The notes under the pieces: model-generated
Told to the model about the DNA's origin: nothing
The model's input: only the letters and a program-made list of their open reading frames with translations
Database searches by the model: none
Translations under genes and position numbers: made by a program
Shown here: in pieces, positions 7,025 to 13,822 of the stretch
Layout of the letters: every line of letters starts with the position of its first letter
How positions within the stretch are numbered: position 1 is the stretch's first letter
NCBI GenBank assembly: GCA_002469895.1
Contig: DKOA01000023.1
Span: forward strand, 1-16,336
Reading direction: 5' to 3'
Length of the DNA: 16,336 nt
Source: Opitutia bacterium UBA7374
Lineage (GTDB): Bacteria > Verrucomicrobiota > Verrucomicrobiia > Opitutales > Coraliomargaritaceae

Positions 7025-7707
7025 GCCACGCTACGCATTGTGCAATCGGGATAGACGGCTGCCCCGGCGGTTGGATCGCCGCGATCAAAATTGATGAGCA
7101 GCCTATCGGTTGGCACTTTGCCCCCGCGCTCGACGGCATACTAAAGACTGCACCATCGCATGCCTGCATACTCCTCGACATGATTCTCGGCCTGCCCGAT
7201 GCCACCGAGCCACAGCGTCTCTGCGATTCCCTCGCCCGCGAAAAAATCAGGCCTCATGGAGCCCGCGTCTTTTCCGCCCCACCCCGTGAGGCGCTCCATG
7301 CCAGGGACTATGCCGAGGCCTGTGCCCTCGCCCGACTAGCCACCGACAAGGCCCTCTCCAAGCAGACCTTCAACATCCTTCCGAAAATAAGGGAACTCGA
7401 CGCCGTGGCCCACGATTCGAGACTGCGCGAGGCTCATCCTGAACTGGTCTTTGCCCGCTTTAACAAAGGCCGCCCTGTGGGTGCTTCAAAGAAAACGACC
7501 GAGGGCCGGACCGCCCGAGGACAGCTCCTTGAATCCGTTTTGCCCGGCAGTAAGGACGCTCTGGATCTGGCCGGCAGACACTTTCTGCGGAGACAAGTCG
7601 CCCCCGATGATTGTCTCGATGCGCTCGCCCTCTGTGCGGCTGCAGTCAAGCCGGAACAACTTACCCGCCTGCCGGAAAATCCGGCCCAGCCGGGCATTTC
7701 GTATTAA
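7021..7707 (+). CDS. DUF429 family protein, predicted RNase H-like nuclease
   Basis: This 228-residue soluble protein matches the DUF429 pattern (predicted RNase H-like fold, COG4923 type). It opens with GIDGCPGGWIAA (from residue 10), then LLDMILGLP with Asp53, LSKQTFNILPKI (112-123), a conserved EAHPE (137-141), SKKT (157-160) and a C-terminal PDDCLDALAL with Asp196, Asp197 and Asp200. Asp12, Asp53, Glu138 and the C-terminal aspartates could form the metal site expected of an RNase H/RuvC-like nuclease. No activity has been securely assigned to the family as far as I know. The start ATG overlaps the polymerase stop as ATGA, and no separate ribosome-binding site is visible, so it is probably made by re-initiation from the same mRNA. 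It ends 14 nt before the convergent ftsK stop. Confidence 0.88.
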   Translation: MSHATHCAIGIDGCPGGWIAAIKIDEQPIGWHFAPALDGILKTAPSHACILLDMILGLPDATEPQRLCDSLAREKIRPHGARVFSAPPREALHARDYAEACALARLATDKALSKQTFNILPKIRELDAVAHDSRLREAHPELVFARFNKGRPVGASKKTTEGRTARGQLLESVLPGSKDALDLAGRHFLRRQVAPDDCLDALALCAAAVKPEQLTRLPENPAQPGISY

Positions 7708-7721
7708 CGAGTAGTCAGCGC

Positions 7722-10280
7722 CTACATCACGTCGAGATCGACGAGGATCTCTCGTGGGCTGGAGCCGTTTTCCGGGCCGACAATCCCGCGCTCCTCCAAT
7801 TCCTCCATGAGGCGGGCCGCTCGGTTGTAGCCGATCCGCAAGCGCCGCTGAAGCATTGAGGTGGACGCCCGTTTGGTACTGCGAAGGACATCGATGGCCC
7901 CGCTGAGCAGCGCATCGTCCCCATCTTCACCACTGATCGCACCGGCGCCTCCGCTGCTTTCCTCGTCGCTCGAATCAATTTGATTCTGAATTTCCTGAGC
8001 AAAGTTGGGCGGCTCGTTGTGCTCCTTCAGGTAATCCACAATGCCATTAATCTCATCGTCCGAGACAAAGGCACCCTGGGCGCGAACAAGATTTGAAGTG
8101 CCGGGAGGGATGAAGAGCATATCCCCCTTGCCAATAAGAGCCTCGGCACCGCCGCCATCGAGGATCGTGCGACTGTCTACCTTGGAGGCGACCTTGAAGG
8201 AAATACGGCTGGGCAAATTGGCCTTGATCACACCGGTGATGACATTGACCGAAGGGCGCTGAGTAGCGAGGATCAGGTGAATGCCGGCGGCTCGGGCAAG
8301 CTGGGCGAGGCGCGCGATGCCGGTTTCGATATCGGCCGGAGCCACCATCATGAGGTCAGCCAATTCGTCGATAATGCAAACAATATAGGGCAGCTTCTTT
8401 CGGGGGACCTCAAAGGCATCGTCGTCGCGAGGCACTTCGATTTGGCTAACGGCAGCACGCTCCTCGGCGGTCATCTCTGCATCCATCGCTTCGGCCTTCT
8501 CTTTTTCCTCTTTTGTCTTGGCCAGCTTGGCATTGAAGCCGGCGATGTTACGAACGTTCTCCTTGGCGAAGATCTGGTAGCGGCGCTCCATTTCGGCGAG
8601 GATCCATTTCAGCGCACCCGGCACCTTCTTCGGCTCGGTCACCACCGGTATAAGCATATGCGGTAGTGCATTATAGACCTGCATCTCAACGACCTTGGGG
8701 TCGACCATGATAAAGCGGATATCTTCCGGCCCGGCATGATAGAGCAGCGATGCAATGATCGCATTGATACAGACGGTCTTACCCGAACCGGTGGAACCGG
8801 CGATAAGGACGTGAGGCATCTTAGTCAGGTCGGTCACCATGGGCGTACCTGTAACGTCCTTGCCCAGCACCACGGGAATATCCGCCTTCGCTTCGGCCCA
8901 GGCTTTTGACTCGACAATGTCACGCATGCAGACGGGCTGGGAAACCTGGTTGGGCACCTCGATGCCGACCGTACCCTTCCCCGGAACCGGGGCGAGGATA
9001 CGGACCGAGAGTGCGCGCAGGCCCAAAGCGATATTCTTATCGAGATTGACGATCTTCTCCACCCGCACACCCGGCGCCGGAGTCACTTCATAGCGGGTAA
9101 TGACCGGCCCTGTGTGGATTTCGCCCGGAATAACTTTGACCCCAAATTCATCCAGCGTGCGCACGAGCGCTTCCATCGTAGTGGCATGGTCTTCCGGCAT
9201 TGCCCCGGATGCATCCGGAGCCTCGGATAACAAACTGATTGGCGGAAACTTATAATCCCCCCGTTGCTCCGGAATCGCTGCCGTCGCTTTTTCTGTCTTT
9301 GCCCCGGAGATAATCTTAATGGTCGCTGGATCCAGTTTGGGCTTCTCCACCGCGACCTGCGGGGCAGGCACTTCTTCGGGGGTTGCCGTGGCCACCGCTG
9401 CCGGGCGCTTGCGGGGAGTCTTGCTGCCATTGCGCTTCAGGCCCGGAGGAGGACCGTCCATGCGTCGCAATAAAGAGGGCTTTTCTTCACCTTCTATCGG
9501 CTCCTCGTCAATTGCCCCCAGCGCATCTTCATCTGCCCGAGCTGCGGCAGCCGCTTCTTTTTTCTCTTTCTTTGACAACTTGTTCGCCTCTTTCGCGGCG
9601 CGCTTCTCCTTTTTCTTCTCTGCCGAGACCCGGCGGCGCTCACCCCAAGCTCCACCCAAGTTCTGCAGGATGGCCTGAAAGCGAGCTAACAAACTGCCCG
9701 GCGAGGGAACTAATCGACTGATGCCGAGATAGAATGGGGCTGCCAGGAAACAGGCAATAAAAGCAGTGTAGGCACCGAATGGGCCAATCCAGGGCTTGAG
9801 AAATCCATTCGCCAAGAAAGCGCCCACCAATCCACCCACACCCTGGGAAAGTTGCCGCTCGAAGAGCCCGCCTTGCATTCTCAGAATCTCGTCTGCCTCT
9901 AAAAGTGCGCTCAGACCAGCCGCCCCCAGCAAAGCAACAACGATAAGCAGACAAACCGTAAGACCCCTGCGAACGCCCTCTTGGAGAAAAGACAGCAGAC
10001 CGACCCAAATGGTATACAATGGCAGTAGCCAAGAGGCTATACCGAGAATATAAAAGCTCCAAAAAGCAAACTCAGCACCGACCCAGCCAACCAAATTTTG
10101 CGCCGGATCTGTCTGCACCCGCCCGGACTGCTCTAAGTCAAAATCACCGATGGCCACGACGCCAAGCAGCCCCAGTGCGAGCAAAAAGATCCCCCACAAT
10201 GGACGTGGACGAGCCACCCGCGGTTGCTGGGTAATCCCCCTGCGGGTCGTCGGCTTCTTTTTTTTCTTTGCGACAGCCAT
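7722..10280 (-). CDS. ftsK: DNA translocase FtsK
   Basis: FtsK is the septum-anchored hexameric motor that pumps chromosomal DNA and helps resolve dimers with XerCD at dif. The protein has 852 residues. It begins with a basic MAVAKKKKK stretch, then four or five membrane segments (about residues 28-46, 70-98, 106-127, 145-162 and 167-186). A Lys/Glu/Ala-rich linker runs to about residue 330. The motor follows, with Walker A GSTGSGKT (495-502) and Walker B CIIDELADL (Asp638/Glu639). Between them lies a charged insert at about 587-629 of a length also seen in E. coli FtsK. The last 60 or so residues form the winged-helix gamma domain that reads KOPS (LQRRLRIGYNRAARLME). The linker is much shorter than in E. 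coli FtsK, closer to SpoIIIE-like lengths. The coding strand has a run of eight A near codons 5-8. No Shine-Dalgarno is visible. Confidence 0.98.
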   Translation of the reverse strand: MAVAKKKKKPTTRRGITQQPRVARPRPLWGIFLLALGLLGVVAIGDFDLEQSGRVQTDPAQNLVGWVGAEFAFWSFYILGIASWLLPLYTIWVGLLSFLQEGVRRGLTVCLLIVVALLGAAGLSALLEADEILRMQGGLFERQLSQGVGGLVGAFLANGFLKPWIGPFGAYTAFIACFLAAPFYLGISRLVPSPGSLLARFQAILQNLGGAWGERRRVSAEKKKEKRAAKEANKLSKKEKKEAAAAARADEDALGAIDEEPIEGEEKPSLLRRMDGPPPGLKRNGSKTPRKRPAAVATATPEEVPAPQVAVEKPKLDPATIKIISGAKTEKATAAIPEQRGDYKFPPISLLSEAPDASGAMPEDHATTMEALVRTLDEFGVKVIPGEIHTGPVITRYEVTPAPGVRVEKIVNLDKNIALGLRALSVRILAPVPGKGTVGIEVPNQVSQPVCMRDIVESKAWAEAKADIPVVLGKDVTGTPMVTDLTKMPHVLIAGSTGSGKTVCINAIIASLLYHAGPEDIRFIMVDPKVVEMQVYNALPHMLIPVVTEPKKVPGALKWILAEMERRYQIFAKENVRNIAGFNAKLAKTKEEKEKAEAMDAEMTAEERAAVSQIEVPRDDDAFEVPRKKLPYIVCIIDELADLMMVAPADIETGIARLAQLARAAGIHLILATQRPSVNVITGVIKANLPSRISFKVASKVDSRTILDGGGAEALIGKGDMLFIPPGTSNLVRAQGAFVSDDEINGIVDYLKEHNEPPNFAQEIQNQIDSSDEESSGGAGAISGEDGDDALLSGAIDVLRSTKRASTSMLQRRLRIGYNRAARLMEELEERGIVGPENGSSPREILVDLDVM

Positions 10281-10409
10281 ATTAGATAAGCCAGATACAA
10301 TAAAGAGGCCGCACTCGAAAACAAGATTCGATTGCTTTGCCTACAGGACTAAAAATTTTAGCCTTTCTTTTTCATGGCCATTTTGCCGCAATCCGACATT
10401 TTGCGCGGA
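10281..10409. promoter_or_regulatory. Divergent intergenic region between ftsK and manA
   Basis: This gap must hold both promoters. On the minus strand a TTGTTT, 16 nt and TATTGT arrangement could serve ftsK, but the match is only moderate. The symmetric sequence CTAAAAATTTTAG at 10349-10361 (6-bp arms, one central base) is a candidate operator or simply AT-rich promoter DNA. An alternative ATG for manA lies at 10374 inside this stretch. Confidence 0.3.
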
Positions 10410-11354
10410 ATGCAACTCATTGAATTTTTACCGCTCTACAAAGAGCGTGTTTGGGGTGGCCGCGGGCTGGAAACCCGGCTGGGAAGGACTTTGCCGCAAG
10501 ATAAGATTATCGGCGAGAGCTGGGAGGTTGTCGACCGCCCGGAGGCGCAGTCTGTCATTGCCAATGGCCCACACACCGGGCACTCTTTGCGAGAATTGCT
10601 CGAAGGGCATGCCGAAGCGGTTCTCGGCCCGGGCGCTAAGGGCGATCGGCCTTTTCCTATTCTGGTTAAATGGCTTGATTGTCAGGATCGCCTGAGCTTG
10701 CAGGTCCATCCACCGGCAACAATAGCTCCCTCCCTTGGCGGTGAACCGAAGACAGAAAATTGGTACATCGCAGAGTGCGACCCGGGCGCCTCACTTATTG
10801 TCGGCCTTAAAGAAGGGACCACCCGCGAGCAATTTGAAGTGGCTTTAGAGAAAAATGAAGCCGAATCCTGTGTCCACCGCTTCCCCGTAAAGCCGGGGGA
10901 CTCCATCCTTGTCGAAAGTGGCCGTATGCACGCGATCGATGCGGGCAATCTCATCCTTGAGATCCAGCAAAACTCGGATACGACCTACCGCGTTTATGAC
11001 TGGGGTCGTGTCGGGCTGGACGGGGCTCCTCGCGATCTACATATTGCAGAGTCTCTCCAGTCAATTGACTTTGCGGACTTTGAGCCGGCGCCCCTCCAGG
11101 CCCAGGCCGGCGAGCAACTCCTAGCGGACTGTAGGGAATTCCGCATCCGTAAATTCGATTTAGAGCGAGGCGAGACGCTTCACTTACCGGCTCATAAATC
11201 CGCTTGCTTGCTCCATGTCGTAGAAGGCACTTTGGCTGAAAAAGAAAGCGGCCTCCACCTGAAAAAAGGCGGGAACTATCTCCAGCCATACATTACGTCT
11301 GTACATTTGACCGCGGCAACTCCAGTTACACTACTGGTCACGGACCACTTCTAA
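10410..11354 (+). CDS. manA: Mannose-6-phosphate isomerase, class I
   Basis: This zinc enzyme interconverts fructose 6-phosphate and mannose 6-phosphate, feeding GDP-mannose and surface polysaccharide synthesis or mannose use. It is of the short class I form typified by the Bacillus enzyme (about 315 residues). Numbered from the ATG at 10410, KERVWGG lies at 11-17, SLQVHP gives zinc ligands Gln98 and His100, KTENWY gives Glu116, and GRMHAID gives His174. TYRVYDWGR carries the probable catalytic Arg194. The first cupin is therefore complete, and a second degraded cupin fills the C-terminus. An in-frame ATG at 10374 would add 12 residues. I prefer 10410 because family members begin about a dozen residues before the KER-WGG motif, though neither start has a clear ribosome-binding site. 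It is probably monocistronic, between the ftsK promoter and the grpE unit. Confidence 0.93.
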   Translation: MQLIEFLPLYKERVWGGRGLETRLGRTLPQDKIIGESWEVVDRPEAQSVIANGPHTGHSLRELLEGHAEAVLGPGAKGDRPFPILVKWLDCQDRLSLQVHPPATIAPSLGGEPKTENWYIAECDPGASLIVGLKEGTTREQFEVALEKNEAESCVHRFPVKPGDSILVESGRMHAIDAGNLILEIQQNSDTTYRVYDWGRVGLDGAPRDLHIAESLQSIDFADFEPAPLQAQAGEQLLADCREFRIRKFDLERGETLHLPAHKSACLLHVVEGTLAEKESGLHLKKGGNYLQPYITSVHLTAATPVTLLVTDHF

Positions 11355-11375
11355 GCGCACTAATGCCTCGCTTTT
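11353..11375 (+). terminator. Weak candidate intrinsic terminator after manA
   Basis: AAGCG (11353-11357) and CGCTT (11369-11373) can pair across an 11-nt loop and are followed by a short T run. The stem is only 5 bp and overlaps the stop codon, so termination efficiency would be low. It is the only terminator-like structure seen between manA and grpE. Confidence 0.2.
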
Positions 11376-11392
11376 GATCTAAAGACTGCCCT

Positions 11393-11413
11393 TGAATTCC
11401 TCCTTAGAATTCA
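11393..11413. promoter_or_regulatory. Perfect 7-bp inverted repeat upstream of grpE
   Basis: TGAATTC (11393-11399) and GAATTCA (11407-11413) are exact reverse complements separated by CTCCTTA. The element lies about 50-65 nt before the grpE start. It is neither CIRCE (HrcA) nor a sigma32 promoter by sequence. It could be an operator, or an RNA hairpin if transcription starts upstream. Confidence 0.4.
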
Positions 11414-11436
11414 CAGATTACAACTTTCACATTCAT

Positions 11437-11455
11437 CCCGCACGCTAACGTCGGG
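11437..11455 (+). promoter_or_regulatory. grpE: Hairpin abutting the grpE start codon
   Basis: CCCG (11437-11440) pairs with CGGG (11452-11455), and ACG (11442-11444) with CGT (11449-11451). Together they make a 7-bp stem with one bulged C and a CTAA tetraloop. The stem ends 4 nt before the ATG and sequesters the only purine-rich stretch in the initiation region (GGG at 11453-11455). In an mRNA of a heat-shock gene this is a candidate RNA thermometer, although it is not one of the named ROSE or fourU types. Confidence 0.4.
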
Positions 11456-11459
11456 TCAA

Positions 11460-12053
11460 ATGAATCACGTATTCTCTTTTATGACCGATAAAGACCCAGC
11501 CACTTCCACCGAGCCCACCGAGCCCAGCGAGCCTGCCGAGGTACCGATTGATGCGTCAGCGGAAGCTCCCGCAAACGCAGAAGTCGAGCCCACCGCACTG
11601 GAAAAGGCGCAAGCTGAAGCATCAGAGATGAAGACCCGCTATTTGCGCTCGGTCGCCGATCTCGAGAATTATCGCAAGCGGATCACCCGAGAGAAACAGG
11701 ACCTTCTGCGGAATGCCTCCAGCTCCGTAATTGAAGCCCTTTTGCCGGTCCTTGATAATATGTCTTTAGGGCTCCAGGCAGCGGAAAATCACGAAGGTGC
11801 CAAAGAGGTGGTCGCTGGTTTTCAGATGGTAAGTGAACAACTGCGCAAAGCACTTGCCGATCAGGGGCTGGAAACCCTGCAGCCGGAAGGCGAAGCCTTT
11901 GACCCGAACCTGCATGAATGCATAGCCCAACAACCCTCAGCCGATGTTCCGGAAGACCATGTCATGCAAACCGTACGGGCTGGTTATCGACTGAATGAAC
12001 GCCTCCTCCGCGCTGCCAATGTTATCGTCTCAAGCGGCCCTCCGACAGAGTAG
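11460..12053 (+). CDS. grpE: Nucleotide exchange factor GrpE
   Basis: GrpE is the co-chaperone that speeds ADP release from DnaK in the DnaK-DnaJ-GrpE folding cycle. It has 197 residues, typical of the family. A disordered acidic N-terminus (residues 8-45, rich in Thr, Glu, Pro, Ala) precedes a long helix starting at ALEKAQAEASEMKTRYLRS and continuing through DLENYRKRITREK. The C-terminal beta domain has FDPNLHECIAQQ, then MQTVRAGYRLNERLLRAANV, the family signature. The ATG at 11460 is taken as the start; an in-frame ATG at 11481 would give MTDKDP and cannot be excluded, since neither has a Shine-Dalgarno sequence. dnaJ follows after 21 nt. dnaK is not in the window, so its gene must lie elsewhere. 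Two inverted repeats lie in the leader. Confidence 0.97.
   Translation: MNHVFSFMTDKDPATSTEPTEPSEPAEVPIDASAEAPANAEVEPTALEKAQAEASEMKTRYLRSVADLENYRKRITREKQDLLRNASSSVIEALLPVLDNMSLGLQAAENHEGAKEVVAGFQMVSEQLRKALADQGLETLQPEGEAFDPNLHECIAQQPSADVPEDHVMQTVRAGYRLNERLLRAANVIVSSGPPTE
11511..11540 (+). repeat. grpE: 9-bp tandem codon repeat in grpE
   Basis: Three near-identical 9-bp units (GAGCCCACC, GAGCCCAGC, GAGCCTGCC) followed by GAG encode a repeated Glu-Pro-Thr/Ser/Ala pattern in the disordered GrpE N-terminus. Length variation here would stay in frame and would probably be tolerated. Confidence 0.6.
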
Positions 12054-12074
12054 ACCTCACCGCGCCCGAAAAAA

Positions 12075-13208
12075 ATGTCCAAAGCAGATTACTACGAAAC
12101 CCTCGGAGTCTCCCGCGATGCCAGTGGGGACGAGATGAAAAAGGCTTACCGCAAACAGGCGGTAAAATACCATCCGGATAAGAATCCGGGTGATGCCACC
12201 GCAGAGGCAAAATTCAAGGAAGTCTCGGAGGCTTACGATGTCCTCAAAGATGAGGATAAAAGAGCTGCCTACGACCGCTACGGCCATGATGCCTTCCAGC
12301 AGGGCGGCATGGGCCGGGCGGGCGGCGGCGGTGGTGGTTTTCACGACCCCTTTGACATGTTCCGGGAAGCCTTCAGTGGTGGTGGCGGTGGCGGGATTTT
12401 TGAAGAATTTTTCGGCGGTGGTGGCGGTCGTTCCGGAGGCGCTCAACGTGGTTCCGATTTACGATACGACCTAGAAATAACGTTAGAGGAAGCGGCGGAA
12501 GGAACCGAAAAAGAGATACGCTACAAGCGGGCGGTTTCATGCTCGGCCTGTAGTGGCTCTGGAGCGGAACCCGGCTCCGGCAAGACCACCTGCCAAACTT
12601 GTGGCGGTGCCGGACAGGTGTCTTCCAATCGTGGATTTATCAGCTTTCGTCAAGTTTGCCCGAATTGCAGCGGTTCCGGGCAGCAGATTGACAAGCCCTG
12701 CTCCGATTGCCGCGGCGAAGGACGCGTCATCGACTCCAGTCAAGTCAAGGTGCGCATCCCCGCCGGGGTGCACACCGGCTCCAAACTCCGCTCTGCCGGG
12801 AAAGGAGAAGCCGGTCAATCCGGAGGGCCCTCCGGCGATCTCTACATCGTCATCCATGTAAAGGAACATGAGCTCTTTGAACGTCAGGATGACGATCTTT
12901 TCTGTGAGTTACCGATCAAGTTTACTTTAGCTGCTCTTGGCGGAGCCGCGGATGTGCCGACGCTCTTTGGTAAAGGGAATTTGAAGATCCCTGCGGGCAC
13001 ACAGAGCGGGACGACCTTCCGACTGCGCGGGCAAGGCATGCCGCGACTGCGCGGCGGCGGACAAGGCGATTTGTTGGTACGTGTGCATGTCGAGGTACCG
13101 ACCAAACTGAACAATGAGCAGAAAAAACTACTGGAAGACTATGCGGAAGCCAGTGGAGATCCGGCGGCCACTTCAGGAAGCGGCAAGAAGCGGAAGTTTT
13201 TCGGATAA
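12075..13208 (+). CDS. dnaJ: Chaperone DnaJ (class A Hsp40)
   Basis: DnaJ delivers unfolded clients to DnaK and stimulates its ATPase. The protein has 377 residues and the full class A layout. The J domain occupies about residues 4-70 with HPD at 33-35. A Gly/Phe-rich region follows at about 77-126, including two poly-Gly runs. The zinc-finger domain has four C-x-x-C-x-G-x-G repeats: CSACSGSG (156), CQTCGGAG (173), CPNCSGSG (195) and CSDCRGEG (209). The two beta-barrel client-binding domains come next, then a C-terminus ending in a GSGKKRKFFG tail. All eight zinc cysteines are present. It begins 21 nt after grpE, and its stop overlaps the purN start by one base (TAATG), so it sits inside an operon. 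No Shine-Dalgarno sequence precedes its ATG. Confidence 0.99.
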   Translation: MSKADYYETLGVSRDASGDEMKKAYRKQAVKYHPDKNPGDATAEAKFKEVSEAYDVLKDEDKRAAYDRYGHDAFQQGGMGRAGGGGGGFHDPFDMFREAFSGGGGGGIFEEFFGGGGGRSGGAQRGSDLRYDLEITLEEAAEGTEKEIRYKRAVSCSACSGSGAEPGSGKTTCQTCGGAGQVSSNRGFISFRQVCPNCSGSGQQIDKPCSDCRGEGRVIDSSQVKVRIPAGVHTGSKLRSAGKGEAGQSGGPSGDLYIVIHVKEHELFERQDDDLFCELPIKFTLAALGGAADVPTLFGKGNLKIPAGTQSGTTFRLRGQGMPRLRGGGQGDLLVRVHVEVPTKLNNEQKKLLEDYAEASGDPAATSGSGKKRKFFG

Positions 13209-13822
13209 TGTCCTACCCCATCGTCATTCTCGGCTCGGGTCGCGGGAGTAATGCCGAAGCACTTCTCAAGGCCGAAGTTTCCCGTCAACTGGGCCAAGCT
13301 TCTGTGGTCGCTCTTTTCAGTGATCACGAAGATGCCGGAATCCTCGATCTGGGACAAAAGTACAAAGTTCCCGCAATTTACATCGACCCTTTGAAAAAAG
13401 GGGCCTACCTGAGCGAGGCGGCCGAGCAAAACTATATCGAGCGGATCGAAAGTTTCTCACCCAGACTCATCGTGCTGGCCGGATTTATGCGGATCTTACG
13501 CCACAATTTCATAAATGCATTTGGTGGGCGCGTGATTAATCTGCACCCAAGCCTTCTGCCTAGCTTTAAAGGCGCTGATGGTATCGCTCAGGCGCATGCA
13601 ACCGGTGTTGCCATCACCGGCTGTACAGTCCACTGGGTCACCCCGGCGCTTGATGCCGGGCCGATCATTGACCAGAAGGCTGTGCGTTTAGAGGCATCGG
13701 ACACACTCCCTCAATTAACCAAGAAGGTCCAACTGGCAGAGCACCAGCTATTGCCCGATGTCATTGCCCGGATGAGCCGTGGTAAGCTTGCCCAGGAACC
13801 CCCCGAAGGAGTGAAGAAATGA
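13208..13822 (+). CDS. purN: Phosphoribosylglycinamide formyltransferase PurN
   Basis: PurN transfers the formyl group of 10-formyltetrahydrofolate to GAR to give FGAR, the third step of purine synthesis, in the cytoplasm. The 204-residue length is close to the E. coli enzyme (212). The phosphate-binding GSGRGSN is at residues 9-15. The catalytic trio is Asn111 and His113 in INLHPSLLPSFKG, with Asp149 in ALDAGPI, matching Asn106, His108 and Asp144 of E. coli PurN. His142 in CTVHWV corresponds to His137. The gene shares its first base with the last base of the dnaJ stop and overlaps prmA by 4 nt (ATGA), so translation is probably coupled on both sides. Its location between a chaperone gene and a ribosomal-protein methyltransferase gene is not the usual purine-operon setting. 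Confidence 0.98.
   Translation: MSYPIVILGSGRGSNAEALLKAEVSRQLGQASVVALFSDHEDAGILDLGQKYKVPAIYIDPLKKGAYLSEAAEQNYIERIESFSPRLIVLAGFMRILRHNFINAFGGRVINLHPSLLPSFKGADGIAQAHATGVAITGCTVHWVTPALDAGPIIDQKAVRLEASDTLPQLTKKVQLAEHQLLPDVIARMSRGKLAQEPPEGVKK
13806..13811 (+). promoter_or_regulatory. prmA: Shine-Dalgarno sequence AAGGAG for prmA
   Basis: AAGGAG ends 7 nt before the prmA ATG at 13819, inside the last codons of purN. It is the only textbook ribosome-binding site found before a gene in this window, and it supports the overlapping start. Confidence 0.8.

Noticed and set aside
8395..8523. Charged insert between the FtsK Walker motifs as a novel domain
   Set aside because: E. coli FtsK has an insert of similar length at the same place, so it is variable-loop variation.
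11355..11459. CIRCE element or sigma32 promoter before grpE
   Set aside because: No TTAGCACTC-N9-GAGTGCTAA match exists. A CTTGAA at 11391-11396 is present but no CCCCAT-like -10 follows at proper spacing.
12322..12430. GGTGGTGGC-rich tracts as a DNA repeat element
   Set aside because: They encode the normal Gly/Phe-rich linker of DnaJ.
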